A DNA stretch of 64,000 bases from Rhea pennata (Eukaryota > Chordata > Aves > Rheiformes > Rheidae). The first letter of the stretch is position 1, and every line of letters starts with the position of its first letter. The notes below the pieces were generated by a model. That model saw only the letters and a program-made list of their open reading frames with translations, was not told the DNA's origin and made no database searches. A program made the position numbers and the translations under genes. Positions 22,201-37,200 of this stretch are shown here, one piece after another. Location of the stretch: assembly GCF_028389875.1 (NCBI RefSeq), contig NC_084665.1, positions 23,468,001 to 23,532,000 of the forward strand. Direction: 5' to 3'.

Positions 22201-25200
22201 TACACTCTACACCTGCAACTATCTTGAACCTCTGAGCCAAAGTTTCATACCAACACATTTACTGGATTTTGGAAAGCACTTTCAAACTCATGGAATGCAC
22301 AATTTGCACAACAGAGGTCTCTTCTGCTCCAGTAACTCTGCAAATCAGTTTACTCCTTAAGGTAAGAGTCATTCAACACATATTTACATCTCCTCTCTAA
22401 ACGAGGAATTTGAGTGACTAAACTCAATTGCCTTGGAATACTTGAAGTGACACTATACTTGTGGATATCAACAGCAGCACAGGAGATTTATTCACAGTGT
22501 GAACCACAGGGTCTCTTGTGTACACCAGAAAACGTACTAACATTTCTAGTAAACAAACAGATTTTTTTTTTTTACAGTGTGTTTTGAATCCTGCTGTTCC
22601 TGCTCAAACTTCTTTGCAAGTAAAGCACTGGAATTATTACTACAAGACAATGGAAGCACAACAAACATTGATTTTCGTTTCGAGCATAGCCAGAAGACCA
22701 CCCAGAACTTAACGACCCGCATGAGGCATCTCCCCATCCTCACATCCTCCTTCGGGGTTTACTACAACTGGGAATGTGCGAATGAGAAGGAATGTTTTGG
22801 GTTGGCATGCAGAGGCTTAAACACACACCAACCCATGAAAGGTCAGAACTGAATTACAGAAATTCTAAAAATAAACATTCATTTGGACTTAAACAAAGAA
22901 GAAAGACCGATAACATCATTATTAAATACTTAACTACAAAGAAACATAACAGAAAACACTTATGAGAGCAGATTTCTTTAACCCTGATCCATTAGAAACC
23001 TCATAAATTGGTATTTCTGCCAGAAAAAAAAAAAATCTATTTTAAAAATTCAAGTGCAAGATGGGGCCCTTCTGAACACAGGAAGTGTTGGAGTTTTCAG
23101 TGTTTGCTGTGCTCCAGGTTCTGATAGCAACCATCTCACAAATCCTTCCACTACACAAGGAATTTTACTGCTCACTGCTGCAAGATAATGTCTGGCCATA
23201 CTGGCATTGAGATGCTCATTACATCTGTTTTTAAGTGATGATGAAAGGTATCAAAGTTTTACTACAGGGGGATACTCACAGAAAAAGCCTTCTATTTGTT
23301 GTTCCATATAGTACTGTACCCCTTCCAGAATGCATGCATCTATGCACATCACTTTTCAAAGGAATATAATCGACTTCAAACCTACACAGTTGAAACAGAA
23401 ACCTCAAAGGTGTTTGAAGAAATATAGTAAGACTATCTCCTTCCAACTTGTGACTTATGCCACTTATGCAATTCTCCCAGCCACCCACAAATGAGTACTT
23501 TTCAAGTAGGTACGGAACAAAAGTTACTTCACAGCAGACCACAAATTATTACAGAAAAGATACAGACAGAAAGAACACATTCCTCATACTAGGTTATCAC
23601 GTAACACATTTGTATAGCAAGTTTTCAGATAACGTTTTCAGTATGCCATATCAGCTCATTTTCAGTCACAGTCGTTCTTTTCTTTTGTAAAAACAATCAT
23701 CTCCATCTATGTTTTCACCTTCACATTTCCAATGCTTAATTATCAGCAGTTACACCACCAGGAGTGAATCACTCCCTAGCATATGACCACTGCTGTCTTG
23801 GTATTCACTTGATGCCCCAACGCTTTTCTTCATCTACAAGTCTCCATACAGCTTGCATCCACTTGAACCACAGGGTCCTTAGAGCAAGGACAATTTTGAT
23901 ACTGTTTGCACAGCACTCAGATCAAAGAATTCTTTACACAAAGACCCAATCAGCACTGTGGTTAAAAACAGTCTCTGATCAAGATTTTTATACTTAAACT
24001 ACTACATGTTATATACTACATGTATGCCACAATGCTTCACTGAGTATCTTAATCCTGACCTAAAAAAAACCAAGGCTGTTCTTTAGAAAGAATAGGTTTT
24101 TCTAATGCAATCTAACCCCAAGCCTCAGCTAAGAGCAGTCTGCCAAATCCTTTTTATTTCATATCAAACACGTGAGCTAATATGGGTTAATAACCAACAG
24201 CAAACTTGCATGGACTCTGTCTTATTGGCAGCTTTCATCAATACTCCTAAAAGGAAAACAGTGAATGAAGAACCTCTCTATTTGGAAAAATGTGATTCAA
24301 AGTAAAGGAGGAAAGAACTTACTATTTCAGCTCAGAAAGGAACTCTGCACAGCTTTCCACAAGTGATAAAACGGTTTCTATCAGTTAATTGGTTCTACAT
24401 TTCTTTATGTGTATTTCCTGCAGTAACGAAGAATTATGAAGTAAGGATGAGCTCTCACCCTGCATGTTACCTAGACCCACAACATTCTTTTTGCAAGTCA
24501 TCCAGTTCCCCAGCCCTTAAACCGTACCTGGAAGACATGTATGTGATAAAGGTTATTTCCTACAGGTGATGCTCTAACCATCCACTGTTTTTCATCATGA
24601 TTCAGCAAGAGGTAGAGCAAAGTGAGCTGCAAAAGGTTGTCTTAAACAATGAAGGCTATAGTAATGACAAAATTTCGTCACTTCTAGCACTTAAGAAGTT
24701 ATCTCATATCTGATTAGGAACAAGTGGGACAACAGCCTCCTCTTTCTGATTCAGGACTTCCACTTGGGTCCTGAAACAAGTGCAGTGATCCAAAAAACTG
24801 GGGAGACAGAAGAGGAGTAAAAAATACACAGTGAATTAACTTTTGCATATTTACTGAAGTCTGTATAACTACTAAGCAGCTTAACTGGTTAAATTCTCCT
24901 TCAGATGGTTTTTTTTAAAAGCAGTTTAAAACTAAGAAAGACTATACAACATACCCATGATCCCAATCTCTTATCTTACCATCAAACCATCTTTTCTCCT
25001 CACTGCCTACCCTTCCTTCTCCTTCAGAGTTTCTGCATAGGTTTTTCACAATGCCTGCTGAAGCTAGGAAAGGTCATACACAGAACACTTCAAAAGCAAA
25101 TGGAAAAGAGGTCAGATCTTTAAAGGACGACATTTTTAGTATTACTTGCAGTAACAGTATGTTCAAAAAGCAAATAAACAATACCAGAAAAAATAAATCA

Positions 25201-28200
25201 CCTTAAATATCAGTTTTAAGCTGTCAGTGAGTTTCAGAAACAGTCATTAAAAAACAAAATTCTTCTATGAGGAAAAAAAAAAGTCAGCAACCCTCTGCCA
25301 TTCTTCTAATTTGATCCATCACTCCTGAACTCTAGCAAGATGGACAGAAGAGTAGGTGTGCAAAGAGGCCATTTCCAATACACATCTTCAGCACTCTGGA
25401 AACCAGAGTATTTTATACCTTAATAAAACTTCAAAGTAAGGGAATCACTTTTCAAGGTAATTTACAATAGAAAGTGCTTAAATGGGGAAAACAAACTTGT
25501 TCAGACAGACAAACATCACCCTTCGTTACTTCCAGAAGAGAACTGTTGCTATACAAACTTTACGAAAAGTTTAGATATATTTTCTCTAACTACATTTACT
25601 CAGGAATAGCATTGGTTGAAACTCTTAAATTGACTCAGTTACATAAGTCTATAAGCAATAACCAGAAGTACTTAATTATTAATTAGTGGAGTTCAGTCAG
25701 TGGTCAGAACAAACTTTGGAGCAACCAGGTAATCAGCTGTTTGATAGTTAGGGAATTTTGTAAATAAATATTTGAAATAATTGAGATTTGGAAAAAGTGA
25801 AAGGTCCCCAGAAGAATAATGACCTGAAAGATTCAAAAGGAACAGGAGAAAAAAAAAAAAAAAAAGGAAAAGTTTCCCCAGCTCTACTGACTTTCATATC
25901 TTAAGCTATTACGCCTTCAGTCAGTAAACCAGTCACAGATTAAACTGAAGACAAATTTCCATGAAAAATAACTCTGCAGATCATAGTTTTAGATTTCAAT
26001 AAAGCAATTCTAATAGGATTAGACATTTTAGGTGTCTGTGCATTGTGTAGTTACAGGAAGATCAAAAGATGATCACATGTAAACTACAAGATGCACAAAC
26101 ATAACCCTCCCTGTGCTCGTTTTAGACATAGTTTTGCTGAAAAACAGCCTGGCAGCATCATCTGGGAAAAACAGGGTAATACCACAGTTGCCCATGCACT
26201 CCTGATCAAACAGGAAGGCAAGTTACTCTCAAATACTATAGCTAGAGCTGATAGAGCACTCTTAATGTTTTCTAACATTTCAATCATTAGACCTGCATTC
26301 AGTTATAAAATTGCCCATAGTTCAACTCCTTCAGGCTGAAGTTTTCTAATGAAATCATCCGCTTCAGGCTGAAGGTTTTGGGGAAATCTGAATTAAAAAC
26401 ACAACCTTTCTCAAGATGAGATTAACCTAAAACAACAGCTCTAAGGAGGAAAAAAGAAAGAAAAATGAATTTCTTATAGGCATCCATGAAAACTTTCTGT
26501 CATTCGTTTTTGTGACTTAAAATCTTAAGAACTTATTTTGCAGTTGGAAATGTGCCCTTTGCTATCTTCACGTACATCTTTGCAGATCTGGGGGGATTCC
26601 CTCACTCCAAACCTCAGGTCATGTATGTTCAGTATAGATATGTGAGGCATTCAGCAATTAAATTCTCTTTAAAAAAATCTGTTCTCACTGATCACATACT
26701 ATCTACATCTCTTAAAAGACTGCATTAAACTGGACTGTTCACTGATCATGCTGACAACACGGGAGCAGGTCTTCTTTCTGCTCAATTAGTTTGAAGGGTC
26801 ACTCTAGCGTCAGGCATCAGAGCGTAGGACTGAACATACGACATGCTTAATCCTGCACTGCCATGGGAAAGAAGCTGACAAGAACACAAAACATGAAAAG
26901 GATAAAGAAGGTTCGTGTAAAGTGAGCAAAAACAACCCTTTTTCCTTTCTGACTTCTAATTAAGTATAACAGAAGAGAGGCCAAAGGAGACTGAAGAGTA
27001 GAGTAGAAGGGGAAACCTGGAGATAAGGACACAGGGAAAAGGAAGGTGAACTTGGTGAGATACTGCTGTTACTCAGCCCTCGCTCCTCTATTCTGGAGCC
27101 GAACTCATACCATCAAGGTCTCGACATCTAACAATCAGACACACGTAACACTGGCAAAGACAAACATTTCCATGTAACCAGAGATGCCTGTTACCAGCTA
27201 CACTGCTAACTCAGATGATAGGGAAATGAACTTCTACATCTAAACATCCAGTCCTGCAAAATGACCCAAATTGGGTGAGCAACTGTCTTCTTGTGAACAG
27301 ATAAAAAAAAAAAAAAAAGTTACTAACAATAAACTTTTAAAACCACACAACTAGCCTTTGCCTTAAAGAATGTAAGGAAGTTAGGATATAGCAATCTGAT
27401 GGTAGCCTGTACAATATTTATCCACACAGATTTAAATTAGAAAATTAGAACACAATGTGTAACTGAATAATTAACAACTATTGAGACAAAAACAAAAAGT
27501 TACATTAAAAACACCCAAGCATATAGGAGGTGGCCTTCAAGACAGTATACACATTTGGGAAATATAGCTACAAATACAGGATTCATAAAAAAATCCAAAT
27601 TAAAATTTCTGTGCATGCAGTGGGAAGATGCTTATTAAATTCAGGAGAACAAGTCTACTCTGGTTACAGCTGAACTAAATTAATATTTGGCTGCCCCTTC
27701 CAATCTGCTGGAATACATGTGTGTGTAGTCACTCTTTCAACCAGTTCTGTAATGTCAGCACACAACAGTTGTAGTAATAAACTACTACTACTCTTCCATT
27801 CTACAATGTCATTATCACCTGTTGAGATAAAAATTTCCTTTGAAGATTAAAAGAGGTGTTGGTACACTTTACAAAAGTTGCTAGGAGAAATCTATGCTTT
27901 CAATCACACTTCAGAAATAAAATATTTCCTACAGCTGGTTGAAGCAGTTGTTCGCATTCTCGCCATCCAAACAGGTGTATGGATGAAAATAATAATGAAG
28001 CTTTTTACATTTCTGTACTATGGAAACTGAAAAAAAAAAAAAGTAGAATGACATGCCAATGGCCACTACTTATTGCAGTAGTGAGAAAAAGAAGGCAGGG
28101 CCACAAGTTTTAAACAGATCTAACTTTTCAACTGGAAGATACACTTACATCCTCATCTAACTCGACAAATAAAAGCCCCCATTCCACTTCTTGCAATCCC

Positions 28201-31200
28201 AGCATGATCAGTCTGAGTAAAAGTCAGAAGTGCAGCATTTCTGTCCTTGAACAGTCTTGAAACTACCACTTAGAACTGAAACATTTATGGAGTTTTAAAA
28301 TGTTATGAATAAAAAAAACCATCTACAGCCAACCTGACTCTAATCATCTGCACTTTACTTAGTTATCAAACACCATGCTCATTCATAAAATACACATTAG
28401 TCAGAAGAAACTCAGCTAGAAAATTACTTCAATTCTCAGTCCAGCTTGAGAGCAAGCACTGTCTTATATGACTAACAGGCAATGTGAAACAGCACTTGCA
28501 TTCTTTTCTGCCAATCTTTCCTCCTCTTAATAAATTATTTTAGAGTAGATACTATTTAGACCAATACAACAATTCTTTTTTCTAGCTACTATCTCAGCAT
28601 GAGAATCAAATTGTACTTCTATAGTCATACAGTCAGCAGTAAAGTTTATAAAAAAAGTAATCTTGCAAGGTTTGGATCATAGTAACTGAAGCAGAATGGA
28701 AAAACTTGCTCTTGTTTCCACCATTTAAATGCTCTGCAGTAGATTTGGAATGAGAAAACTTACAAGTTCAAACAAATGCGGGTAATTCAGAAGATTCAAA
28801 ATTAAAGGTTTAGGAGTGCAGACTATGCTTGTCACAAAGAATATTTGTAATTTTCACTCCAGCTATTTATTTTATCATCCACTAATGTTTTACAGGGATC
28901 AACACAAATGATAAGCGAAAAGGCAAGAATAGAGTTTTTGGTGCTTCTGCTGACACCATGTAATGAATGACCCTGCTGGAACTGACAAGCAGCGAGGGAG
29001 AAGAGTTGAGTGTGCCCTGGGAATGTTAACTCTAAATTGCTTTGTTTTCATACAGTTAAGATTTCAGTCCTCATATAATTCACTACATCTGTCAACATGT
29101 CTCTACAGGTCTGAGAGATCAGAAGTCTCATTCAACCTTGGAAGCAAAGTTACTTCCTTAAGCCATAATACTAACAGTGCCCAGAAATTTGTTAAAGATA
29201 CTTAAAGCATCCCTTGAGTCTAATCTAATTTATTGGAGTCTTGGACTTTCATTGGAGCACTGGGCTTTCATTAAAACTGGAATATGTTACGTATATTAAC
29301 ATAACCTGAGAGTAACAGGTATGAGAACTGAAATTAGCCTCACTACAATCACATACTAAAATCTATCCTTGAGACATACCATGGTAAGAAAAAGAAAAAT
29401 TATGTGTAGGAAGGGAGTTTCTTGTTTCTCTAATTAAGGATTAAAAAAAGAAAAAGAAAAGGAGGTGCTAGAGAGCAAAATATTTTCCTAATAAGGATTT
29501 ATCACAATCTGTAATTCATTATCATTCAACTTCAGATCACCTGTTCCAATTAGTTCCAGCTCAGGTCAGATGAACAGCTGACAGACTACAGAAAAGAAAT
29601 TAGTTGTCTCAGAGCCAGTATAAGAAAGAATTGTCCATGACAAAAATGTCACCTATCTTAGGTCCTGTGATGTCATTCAGAAGCAACTGTCTGAAAGGTT
29701 ATTCAAAAAGAAAGGAATTTATCTCCATAGGAAAGAAAAAAAAAATTACAACAGAGCTGCACTGGGGCAGTGCAAGGAACCGCCACCACCAACTGCTGTG
29801 CTTCTTCTATGGTCATAAAGCTGACTTCAGCCTCCAGGACTGGAAAGACAGCATCTCTGATGTATACATTTTTTTAAACCAGTAGATTAAAAATGCATTT
29901 CTTAAAGAATCTTACAGGTGAGCAGTCGCAAGATACAATCAACACATATTGAACTGAAAACTGGCTCTATAAGGATTATGTTAAACAAGACCTGAAATGC
30001 CTTCCATCTCCTGACAAATGCTATTAAAAAAGAAAAAAGAAAGAAACACAAACAACAAACCAGTGGTATTTTTAAATTATTGCATTCTTCTCCCACATCG
30101 AAAGGTTTTCAGATGAGGGCAGGGGAAGGGAAATCAAACGATTTTACCCAGAGGCAAGCACTGTGTACAATACCTTGGAAAAAAACAGGGAAAAATATTA
30201 CACAAGTCAGCTGGCTCAGCAAGGATTAAGAAATACCTTGATAAACAGTTAATGATATGAAAGACAAAGCTTTTGGCACTATCTCAGAAAAGTAATTACT
30301 CTCGTCTGGGCACACAGAACCTGAAAGAGGGCAATAGTTTCAGCTGGAAAAATAAGTTTTTTACAGCATAATACTCTTTCTTTCATATCTATACCGGCTG
30401 TTTAGGCCAATGGCTAAAAAGCATACAAGATCCCTTGCAAGGACACAGGTTGTCTGTTTTTCCCATTAACAGAAGAAACTAACAGAAAAAGAATTTTAGA
30501 AGTTGGTTGTGCTAAAGTGAAGTATCTCTTTCAATGCTAAAGATGGGCCTTTACAGAGCACATACTTTCTTTTTTATATGCATATATATATACACACACA
30601 CGACTAAATAAACCACCACAATAGAGCTTTATAAGGGATTTCTTCAACATATTGGGAAGAAGTCATCACCCTTTAAAAAACATGGCAGCAAATCTTGCAA
30701 TCACATACCACCGTAGAGAGCGAAAAAAAAGTATTTGACCAGTCTTACAAATACAGTTGGCTCCTTTGTATAACACAAGGCTTGGACAAAGAAAGGTTTG
30801 CTTTCACTGGGAAAACTTTATTCTCCTATTTTTCTTGCTGACTGCTTGTTTTACGTGGGTGGGGTAGTATTTTTATTGTTCTGGACTGTATTTTAATTGA
30901 TGGCAGGGTGCCTAGAGTTTGGGATTGGCATCTCTTCCATTGTTTATGTTGAAATAAATAAATATGTTCTCCTTTCTTAAAAAAAAAAAAGTACACCCTA
31001 CTCAAGTGCTAAAACCAAAACAGGCGCTACAAAAATAAAAAAATCAACACAAAAACAAGAAAATCCCACACCTTGGTATGATACAAACAACCTGCTGGAC
31101 TCCTGCTCTAAGAAATTCACTAACTCTTCAGAGATCAGCCTTACCCCTGCTTCCCACCCTCTGAAAAACCCACAAAGACCAAGAAGCAAAGATATGACGC

Positions 31201-34200
31201 AGGAAGCCAGCAGTAGTGTTCAGTGGCAGATTGTTTGTACAATTTTGAGGAGGAGACTCAAGATCAGATTTTGGCCTCAACCTCAGGCATCAACAAGCAA
31301 GAGAATAGGAGCATGCTAAACTGTTAAGATGTGTTCTCAAGAGAAAATAAGGTGGATTAAAACCAGCTTGAAAAAAGTTCTTAAAGAGTTTGGTTCAGCA
31401 CTGAATGAAGAGTCACTGCAAAAGGAAAAGGAGAAGAGGAGGGTGGTCTATATGGGCAGTCATGACTATTCCAGAAAAGCAAGTATAGCTTTAAATTCAT
31501 GACAAAAAAACCCTCAGGTTTGAAGGTTTTTTTGGGGGGGGAAACACGACAACATCACTTCTCAATGCTCAAAAAAACCAATAACCAGTCAGTATCCAAA
31601 GTATTATTTCTCCAAAGCACTTGAATGCAAATGTGCTGGTACTGATGCTGCCAAAATCAAACATTTGTTCTAGAGTAAAGAAATATTTTAAAACTGTATT
31701 TTCTGGCCTAGTAATTAGAAAATTATCCGCTAAAATTTTACACACACAAAAAAAACCCCTAATTTTTGCTCAGCTATTCAGTCAATGTCAGTCTGCCACG
31801 GTTTTGCAGCTGATATACAGTTCCCATGGTTGTTACATTAACAATCTTGACCAGCCTTTAACAACAGCAGTAGTAGTAATAGGTACTGCCATTACTCTCA
31901 AGTTCTTCTGCTATTCCCGAGGAAAAAAAAAAAAGAAAAAAAAAATCAAAAACCCACCCCCACACATGCACAACCCCCACCCACCCAAACAAGCAAGCTG
32001 GAATTATTTAAGGAGAAATAAAGTGTCAGCACCAAGCTAAATTGTTCTCATTATCCAAAGAATTTAAAAAATACTTTAATATTACACTTGCATGAAAAGT
32101 CTATGAGCTCTTCATGCCAGGCAATGTTTCAGCATGCTCCCCAAGTGCACACAAACAAAAAACATATGACAAACTGTTGTCTCCCAACTGATTAAAGTAT
32201 TTCTTCTTGGCACAGAAAAGCACTTAGTTAACTGCTGTGAGTCTGGGCCAACAGAAGTATTCCACCCACTACCAAGCACAAAGTTCAAACCTGAACACAA
32301 ATACCCTTCAAAAAATGGGCAGCTTCTGAACTATGAGAAAGAACAGGTCTAAGCAACTTGTTTTTAACTCTGAGCTACTTGATGAGTTGAAAGGACCAGT
32401 AAAGAGTTGGATGAGTCCCACAACATTGTCTTTCTCACTTGAGCACATTTGGAAAAAGTAAAATATGCTAAAATGCTTCTTTCCAAAACATCGCATCAGC
32501 AATACAGCCACACCAACTAATGTACACAGAATTAGGAGAAGAAAAATCCTATATATAACGTTTAATATGTCTCTTAATAGGCTGTCATTATAGTTTCTTT
32601 CCATTGTAAGACAGTTTCTTTCCGTCATAATGTTCACTTGCATGGCAAAGCCTTTCAGTTGCAGATACCATAATCATTCAGCACAAGGGAGTTTCAAATT
32701 CCCAGAACTGTGCATATACCCAAGTTGTAAGGTCCACTATATCATCTAAAATCCAGTTACCACAGGAGACATCAGGCCTTTTACAGTATTAAAAGGCTAT
32801 TAATTATTATTGCTCAAACTGCAAATTTCACAAACCTGCTACAGTCTAGCAGATTCTGTTACCTACTTTTGTACCAACAAAGTCCAAGATAAAGCCCATT
32901 TTTCTAACTTACTCTTTCTAAACACAGCTAAACCTTATTCATACACAAGGCTCGATGTCCAACAAGATAGCTTCCACAGTTCTGTATTTTGTTACTCTAA
33001 AGAGTAAAAAAAACATGCTCAGAAATACTTAATCCCCAATTGGCTCCAAAAAAACCCAGACACTTGGATAACAGCTGTTCTAGAGAGCAGGCATATTAAT
33101 GGATAAAAATTATACTGGGAAAAGATCCCATATGAGTTATTTCAAAAAGATGAAGCCTACCTGTTTACTTTTCGTGGCCTTTCCAGAGGGATTCTGGTTT
33201 CCTTTAGCACCTTCCATGCTTCGTAGAACATTGATGAAGTCTTTCTTTGAAACAGATGACATCAGCTTAGCACGCTGTCTGTCAGACCTCCCGGCTTTCT
33301 TCACCTTCTCATCAACGTTCTTTTGGTGCATCCTGACAGCATTAAATAACTGTACGACACCTCTGGGATGGGGAAAGAGGAGGGAGAACCAAAAACAGAA
33401 AAAGCCACCACTTGTTACTTCAAGCTGCCTTTACAGAAGTGAACTTTCTACCAAAGCTACCACTCAGCACAGATGCTAGAAGGCTTCTAGCTCCAAAAAT
33501 AGTTACTTAAAACTTCAGCTCAGCTAAGAAGTAACATTCACTACAAGGTAAGTGGATTTCAGTTTTCAATCTGCCTTCAAAACTACTGCTATGAACTAGT
33601 AACAAATTACTTAAACGCACCTGGGGTCAAGGTTCATGCACTTTAACTCCGTAACTATTCAGACTCTGCTATAACTACAGTACATTGTTCCAAAACTAAT
33701 GCAAGTGCATATGCCATCCCCAAAAGCAGGTTACTCTTCCTACAACTAGTTGTTCAATTCCTTAGACAGGACATTAAGAACAGCATAAGCAGGGGGACAG
33801 GGCAGAAGAATAAGTCCTGTAAGGAGACAAGCATATGCAGGCACAACACAAGTGAGGTGTTCAGATACTTCTTTGACATCAAGCCACTGTAATTTAAAAT
33901 AGGCAACTGAACATCAGAAAAGTGAGTCCAGTGAAAAGTGTATGGAGAAGACAAAAAAAAATAAACACAAAAAAGCAATTGTTCTGCATTTTTAAAGTAT
34001 AAAACTAACAAAGTGAGGTGCTGCAGTAAAGCACCTCTGCTAAGCAAATATTACATTCTTGTCTAAGTTTTTATGCTTTCATAAAGCTTCTGAAATCTTT
34101 TGCTGAACTTGATACTGTACAATGCAGACCTGTATATAAATCACTCGGCTCCCGCTAGTCACTTCTTAAGAGTTCAATCTGATTGGAAACAGATTACCTA

Positions 34201-37200
34201 TGCAGGCTTTTTCCCCCTTTTTTCCCTCCCTTTAAGATAATATATTATTTTTAAAAAGCATTCGAAAAAGAAAGAAAAACCTCTTACCTCGTGGCAATTC
34301 TCTGAAGATTTCTCTCTCTGTCTCTGTCTTTGACAACATCTGGCTTCACTCGGCACATCATTTCCCACTCCCGCTTTTTATCGAGCTGTGTTATAAATAT
34401 TGTTATGTGAAAGAACATGGTGCATTTGAGAATGTAGCATGCTCTGATGGAATATGTAGCAAGACGGAAAAAATGATAAATCAAAGCTCAGTTTGCTTGG
34501 GGGTAAGGGGAACTCCAGAATGTTTTTATAGGGCTGGACAATGGGTCTGAGGGAAGTTTCTAGCACTGACACAAAAGGGGCCCCTATCAAATCTCAAACA
34601 ATCATTTGCCTTTATAACAAAAAAAGATCAGAGTCACACCACAGTGACACCTCTGGCTGGAGACAAGCAAAAGGAGTCTAGGGAAAACCCAAACACCTTC
34701 ACACTGACTGCTAGGGACAAGGGAATTACTTAAAGAGAACTTTCAACCCAATCCTCCAAGCCTTCATAAACTGATCATAGAGCAATTTATACACAATAAA
34801 ATCCTGGACCTATCAAGACAGGCATGTCACATTTGGGGCCTCAAGAACTTTACTTCCTCTGCTGAATTAATCATGACACAGCTTTGTGATCAACAATGGC
34901 ACGTGGCAAAGACTACAAAAAATAAAACCCAAACATGAAAAGGAGTACCCATTGGAGAAGCACTGCCTTGTAACAACAGTGATCAGTTTGGTCATTGAAA
35001 CAATGAGCTTCAGAACAGGAAAAATCATTTTTCCCAGTATTTTCATTGGACACAGCAATGCCAGCTCTATATTCCCATTACAATAGTAGAAAGTTCTATT
35101 TCCTCAGCCCCTGCTTCAGGAGTGAGGCAACGATGGTGAGGTTTTTTTTTTCTTCCTTCTAACAATTTAGCAGTGTTCTAGTCATGGCAACGTTGCATTA
35201 AGTCTGTGTTATACAAAAAGTCTTTCATGGAATTATAGAGTCCTTATCTTTACAATTCCAGGCAGACTACTACAAATACATGAGTTTATGACCATGCTTT
35301 GGCCTTTGATCAAAAGAACTGCCCTATTCTAGCTTCCATCAGCAAGAAATTAATAAAAGGCAGACTGTTTTCAAGATATTTTTAAGGTTGAACAAATCAG
35401 TTTAGAGCCTTGCAGCCCACCTCTGCTTTGCAGTGCTCGATGAAACCACAGGTAACCACAAATGAATAAATGCCCTACTGCAGTCCTCTGTATTTAAAAG
35501 GCAGGCTATGGCCTAACCACAGTATGTCCCAGACTATCAGATAGATAAGCTGGTTATCCCATTAAAACAGAACTGGTAAGAAGACACATTAGAAGTAATT
35601 ATGTATTTTTAGCCTAAAAAAGACATCAGTTATAGCCTGGAATTCAACTTCCACCAAAAAACACACAAACCGCTTAATTGTCAACATAGTTTTGTTTTCC
35701 TCATAATGGTTTCAGAATCGTAAGTAATTGAGAACATGGTCATAGTAATAAAAACTGCTATTAGGAAAATCAGTGAGGGGAGTAAACATAGTGACTCACA
35801 AGCATATAAAGGATTACTGTAATTTCAAGCCAGAGGCCTTTGATTTTGGAAGTCATAGCAGAATTTAACAGAAAGCAGTTTTCTAGCCTTTCTTCCTCTC
35901 ACCTTCTATGACAGAAAGACAGAATAATTTTCACTTGTAATGCCCAAAAAGGCATTTATGCCCTAGATTAACAGTAGCCATGAGGAGACTGAGCTTCAAG
36001 CAACTGCTTTTCACTTCCTAAACAGCAAAAATGCCATAAGCTGAGAGTAAAACTGACTGCAACAGTCCTGCTGCCAAAGATGAGCCTGTATGATGGCCCA
36101 GAAAAAAAAAACAGTAAGGGTAAAGGCCTTACAGCATGCCTGCCTGGAAGGTCAAAAAACGCAAGCTACTTGAGATCAGGAAGAGACTCCAAAATTGAGG
36201 GAGCTACTTGAGATCAGGAAGAGACTCCAAAACTGAGGGAAAACCTCTGAGTGCTCTCCCAAATCTCTGCTTAGGGTATCCTGAGCACATCCTCATCTGA
36301 CTGTGATTGTACAGGGAAATACTTTGTCTTTCTCACCTTCCTCCTCTTCTCCAATCTTTCCTGTTTTTCCTTTTCTCTTTCTTTCTCCAGTTTTTTACTC
36401 TTGGCCAAGATGATGGACTTATTTTGTGGAATCTTTTTGTTGAGCACTTTTGCCATGGCATCTGCCCAGCCTGCACCTGGGCCAGCTTTCGAACTCGAAG
36501 GCTCTTCCAACACATTGCCAACAGCTGCCGTTTCATCCTCATCGTCACCCTCCAGGGCTTCACCTCCTGAAGAGTAGCTGTCTTCAGGGAGTCCTGAGCT
36601 TAACTCAGAACCTAGGGAAAGAAAGCAAAAAGAGTATCAGAATTTCTTCCTTCTAGTGAGAACCCACCACTACTTGAATTTCCTCCATGTGCAAATGTTA
36701 CCAGAGTTCAGGCCCTTGCACTGCTTGCTGTTATATCTGACTCCTCAAGACAGCGCCCAAGAAAGTATGCACCACAGTAATGAATTTATTAGAAAGTATA
36801 CAGTGCAAGTGCTTGCTCCTCTCAGCGACTGAAAGCGACTGAGGTTGGGTAAAAAGGATTGAGTAAAAGGGATAAGACAGCCTTGGTAATTTATTATTAG
36901 ATGAACGAGTATTTTGATGATTCAACATCAAAATCTAGGTTTCTAATAAAAGATTTCAGTAGAAAAACCCCTATAAATTGTATGCATACATAAATACGCA
37001 AACACATATTTATGAATGTATGTATGTCCATACATACTTGCATACAAACTGCAACACTGACACCTAGTGTTTAAATGCATATAGCCAAACCTGAACATAG
37101 GGTGGACATATCCTACAAAAAAAACAAAGCTTGGTCAACAAAAATAAAGCCAGTAAAATATGATCAACAAAGCAGAAAGAGTACACAGAAAGAGAACACT

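Larger units (their letters stand above)
17080..33160 (-). other. RRP15: RRP15 intron 4 (about 16.1 kb)
   Basis: Bounded by donor GTAGGC at 33160 and acceptor TTTAG at 17084-17080. It makes up more than two thirds of the gene. It contains a 56-A run at 19174-19229, many shorter A-runs, a small inverted repeat at 17858-17885 and a TA/CA-rich stretch near 30577-30601. No nested gene, snoRNA (no convincing C/D or H/ACA pair), tRNA or transposon was recognised. Reading through the donor would add only seven residues before a stop at about 33137. Confidence 0.8.

Noticed and set aside
31621..32040. 139-codon plus-strand ORF in RRP15 intron 4
   Set aside because: Runs through an A-rich tract giving a lysine run; antisense to the host gene and without any known motif.
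17080..33160. snoRNA hosted in RRP15 introns
   Set aside because: Intron 4 and the smaller introns were scanned for a terminal stem with C/D or H/ACA boxes. Isolated TGATGA and CTGA words occur but none are paired with a terminal stem.
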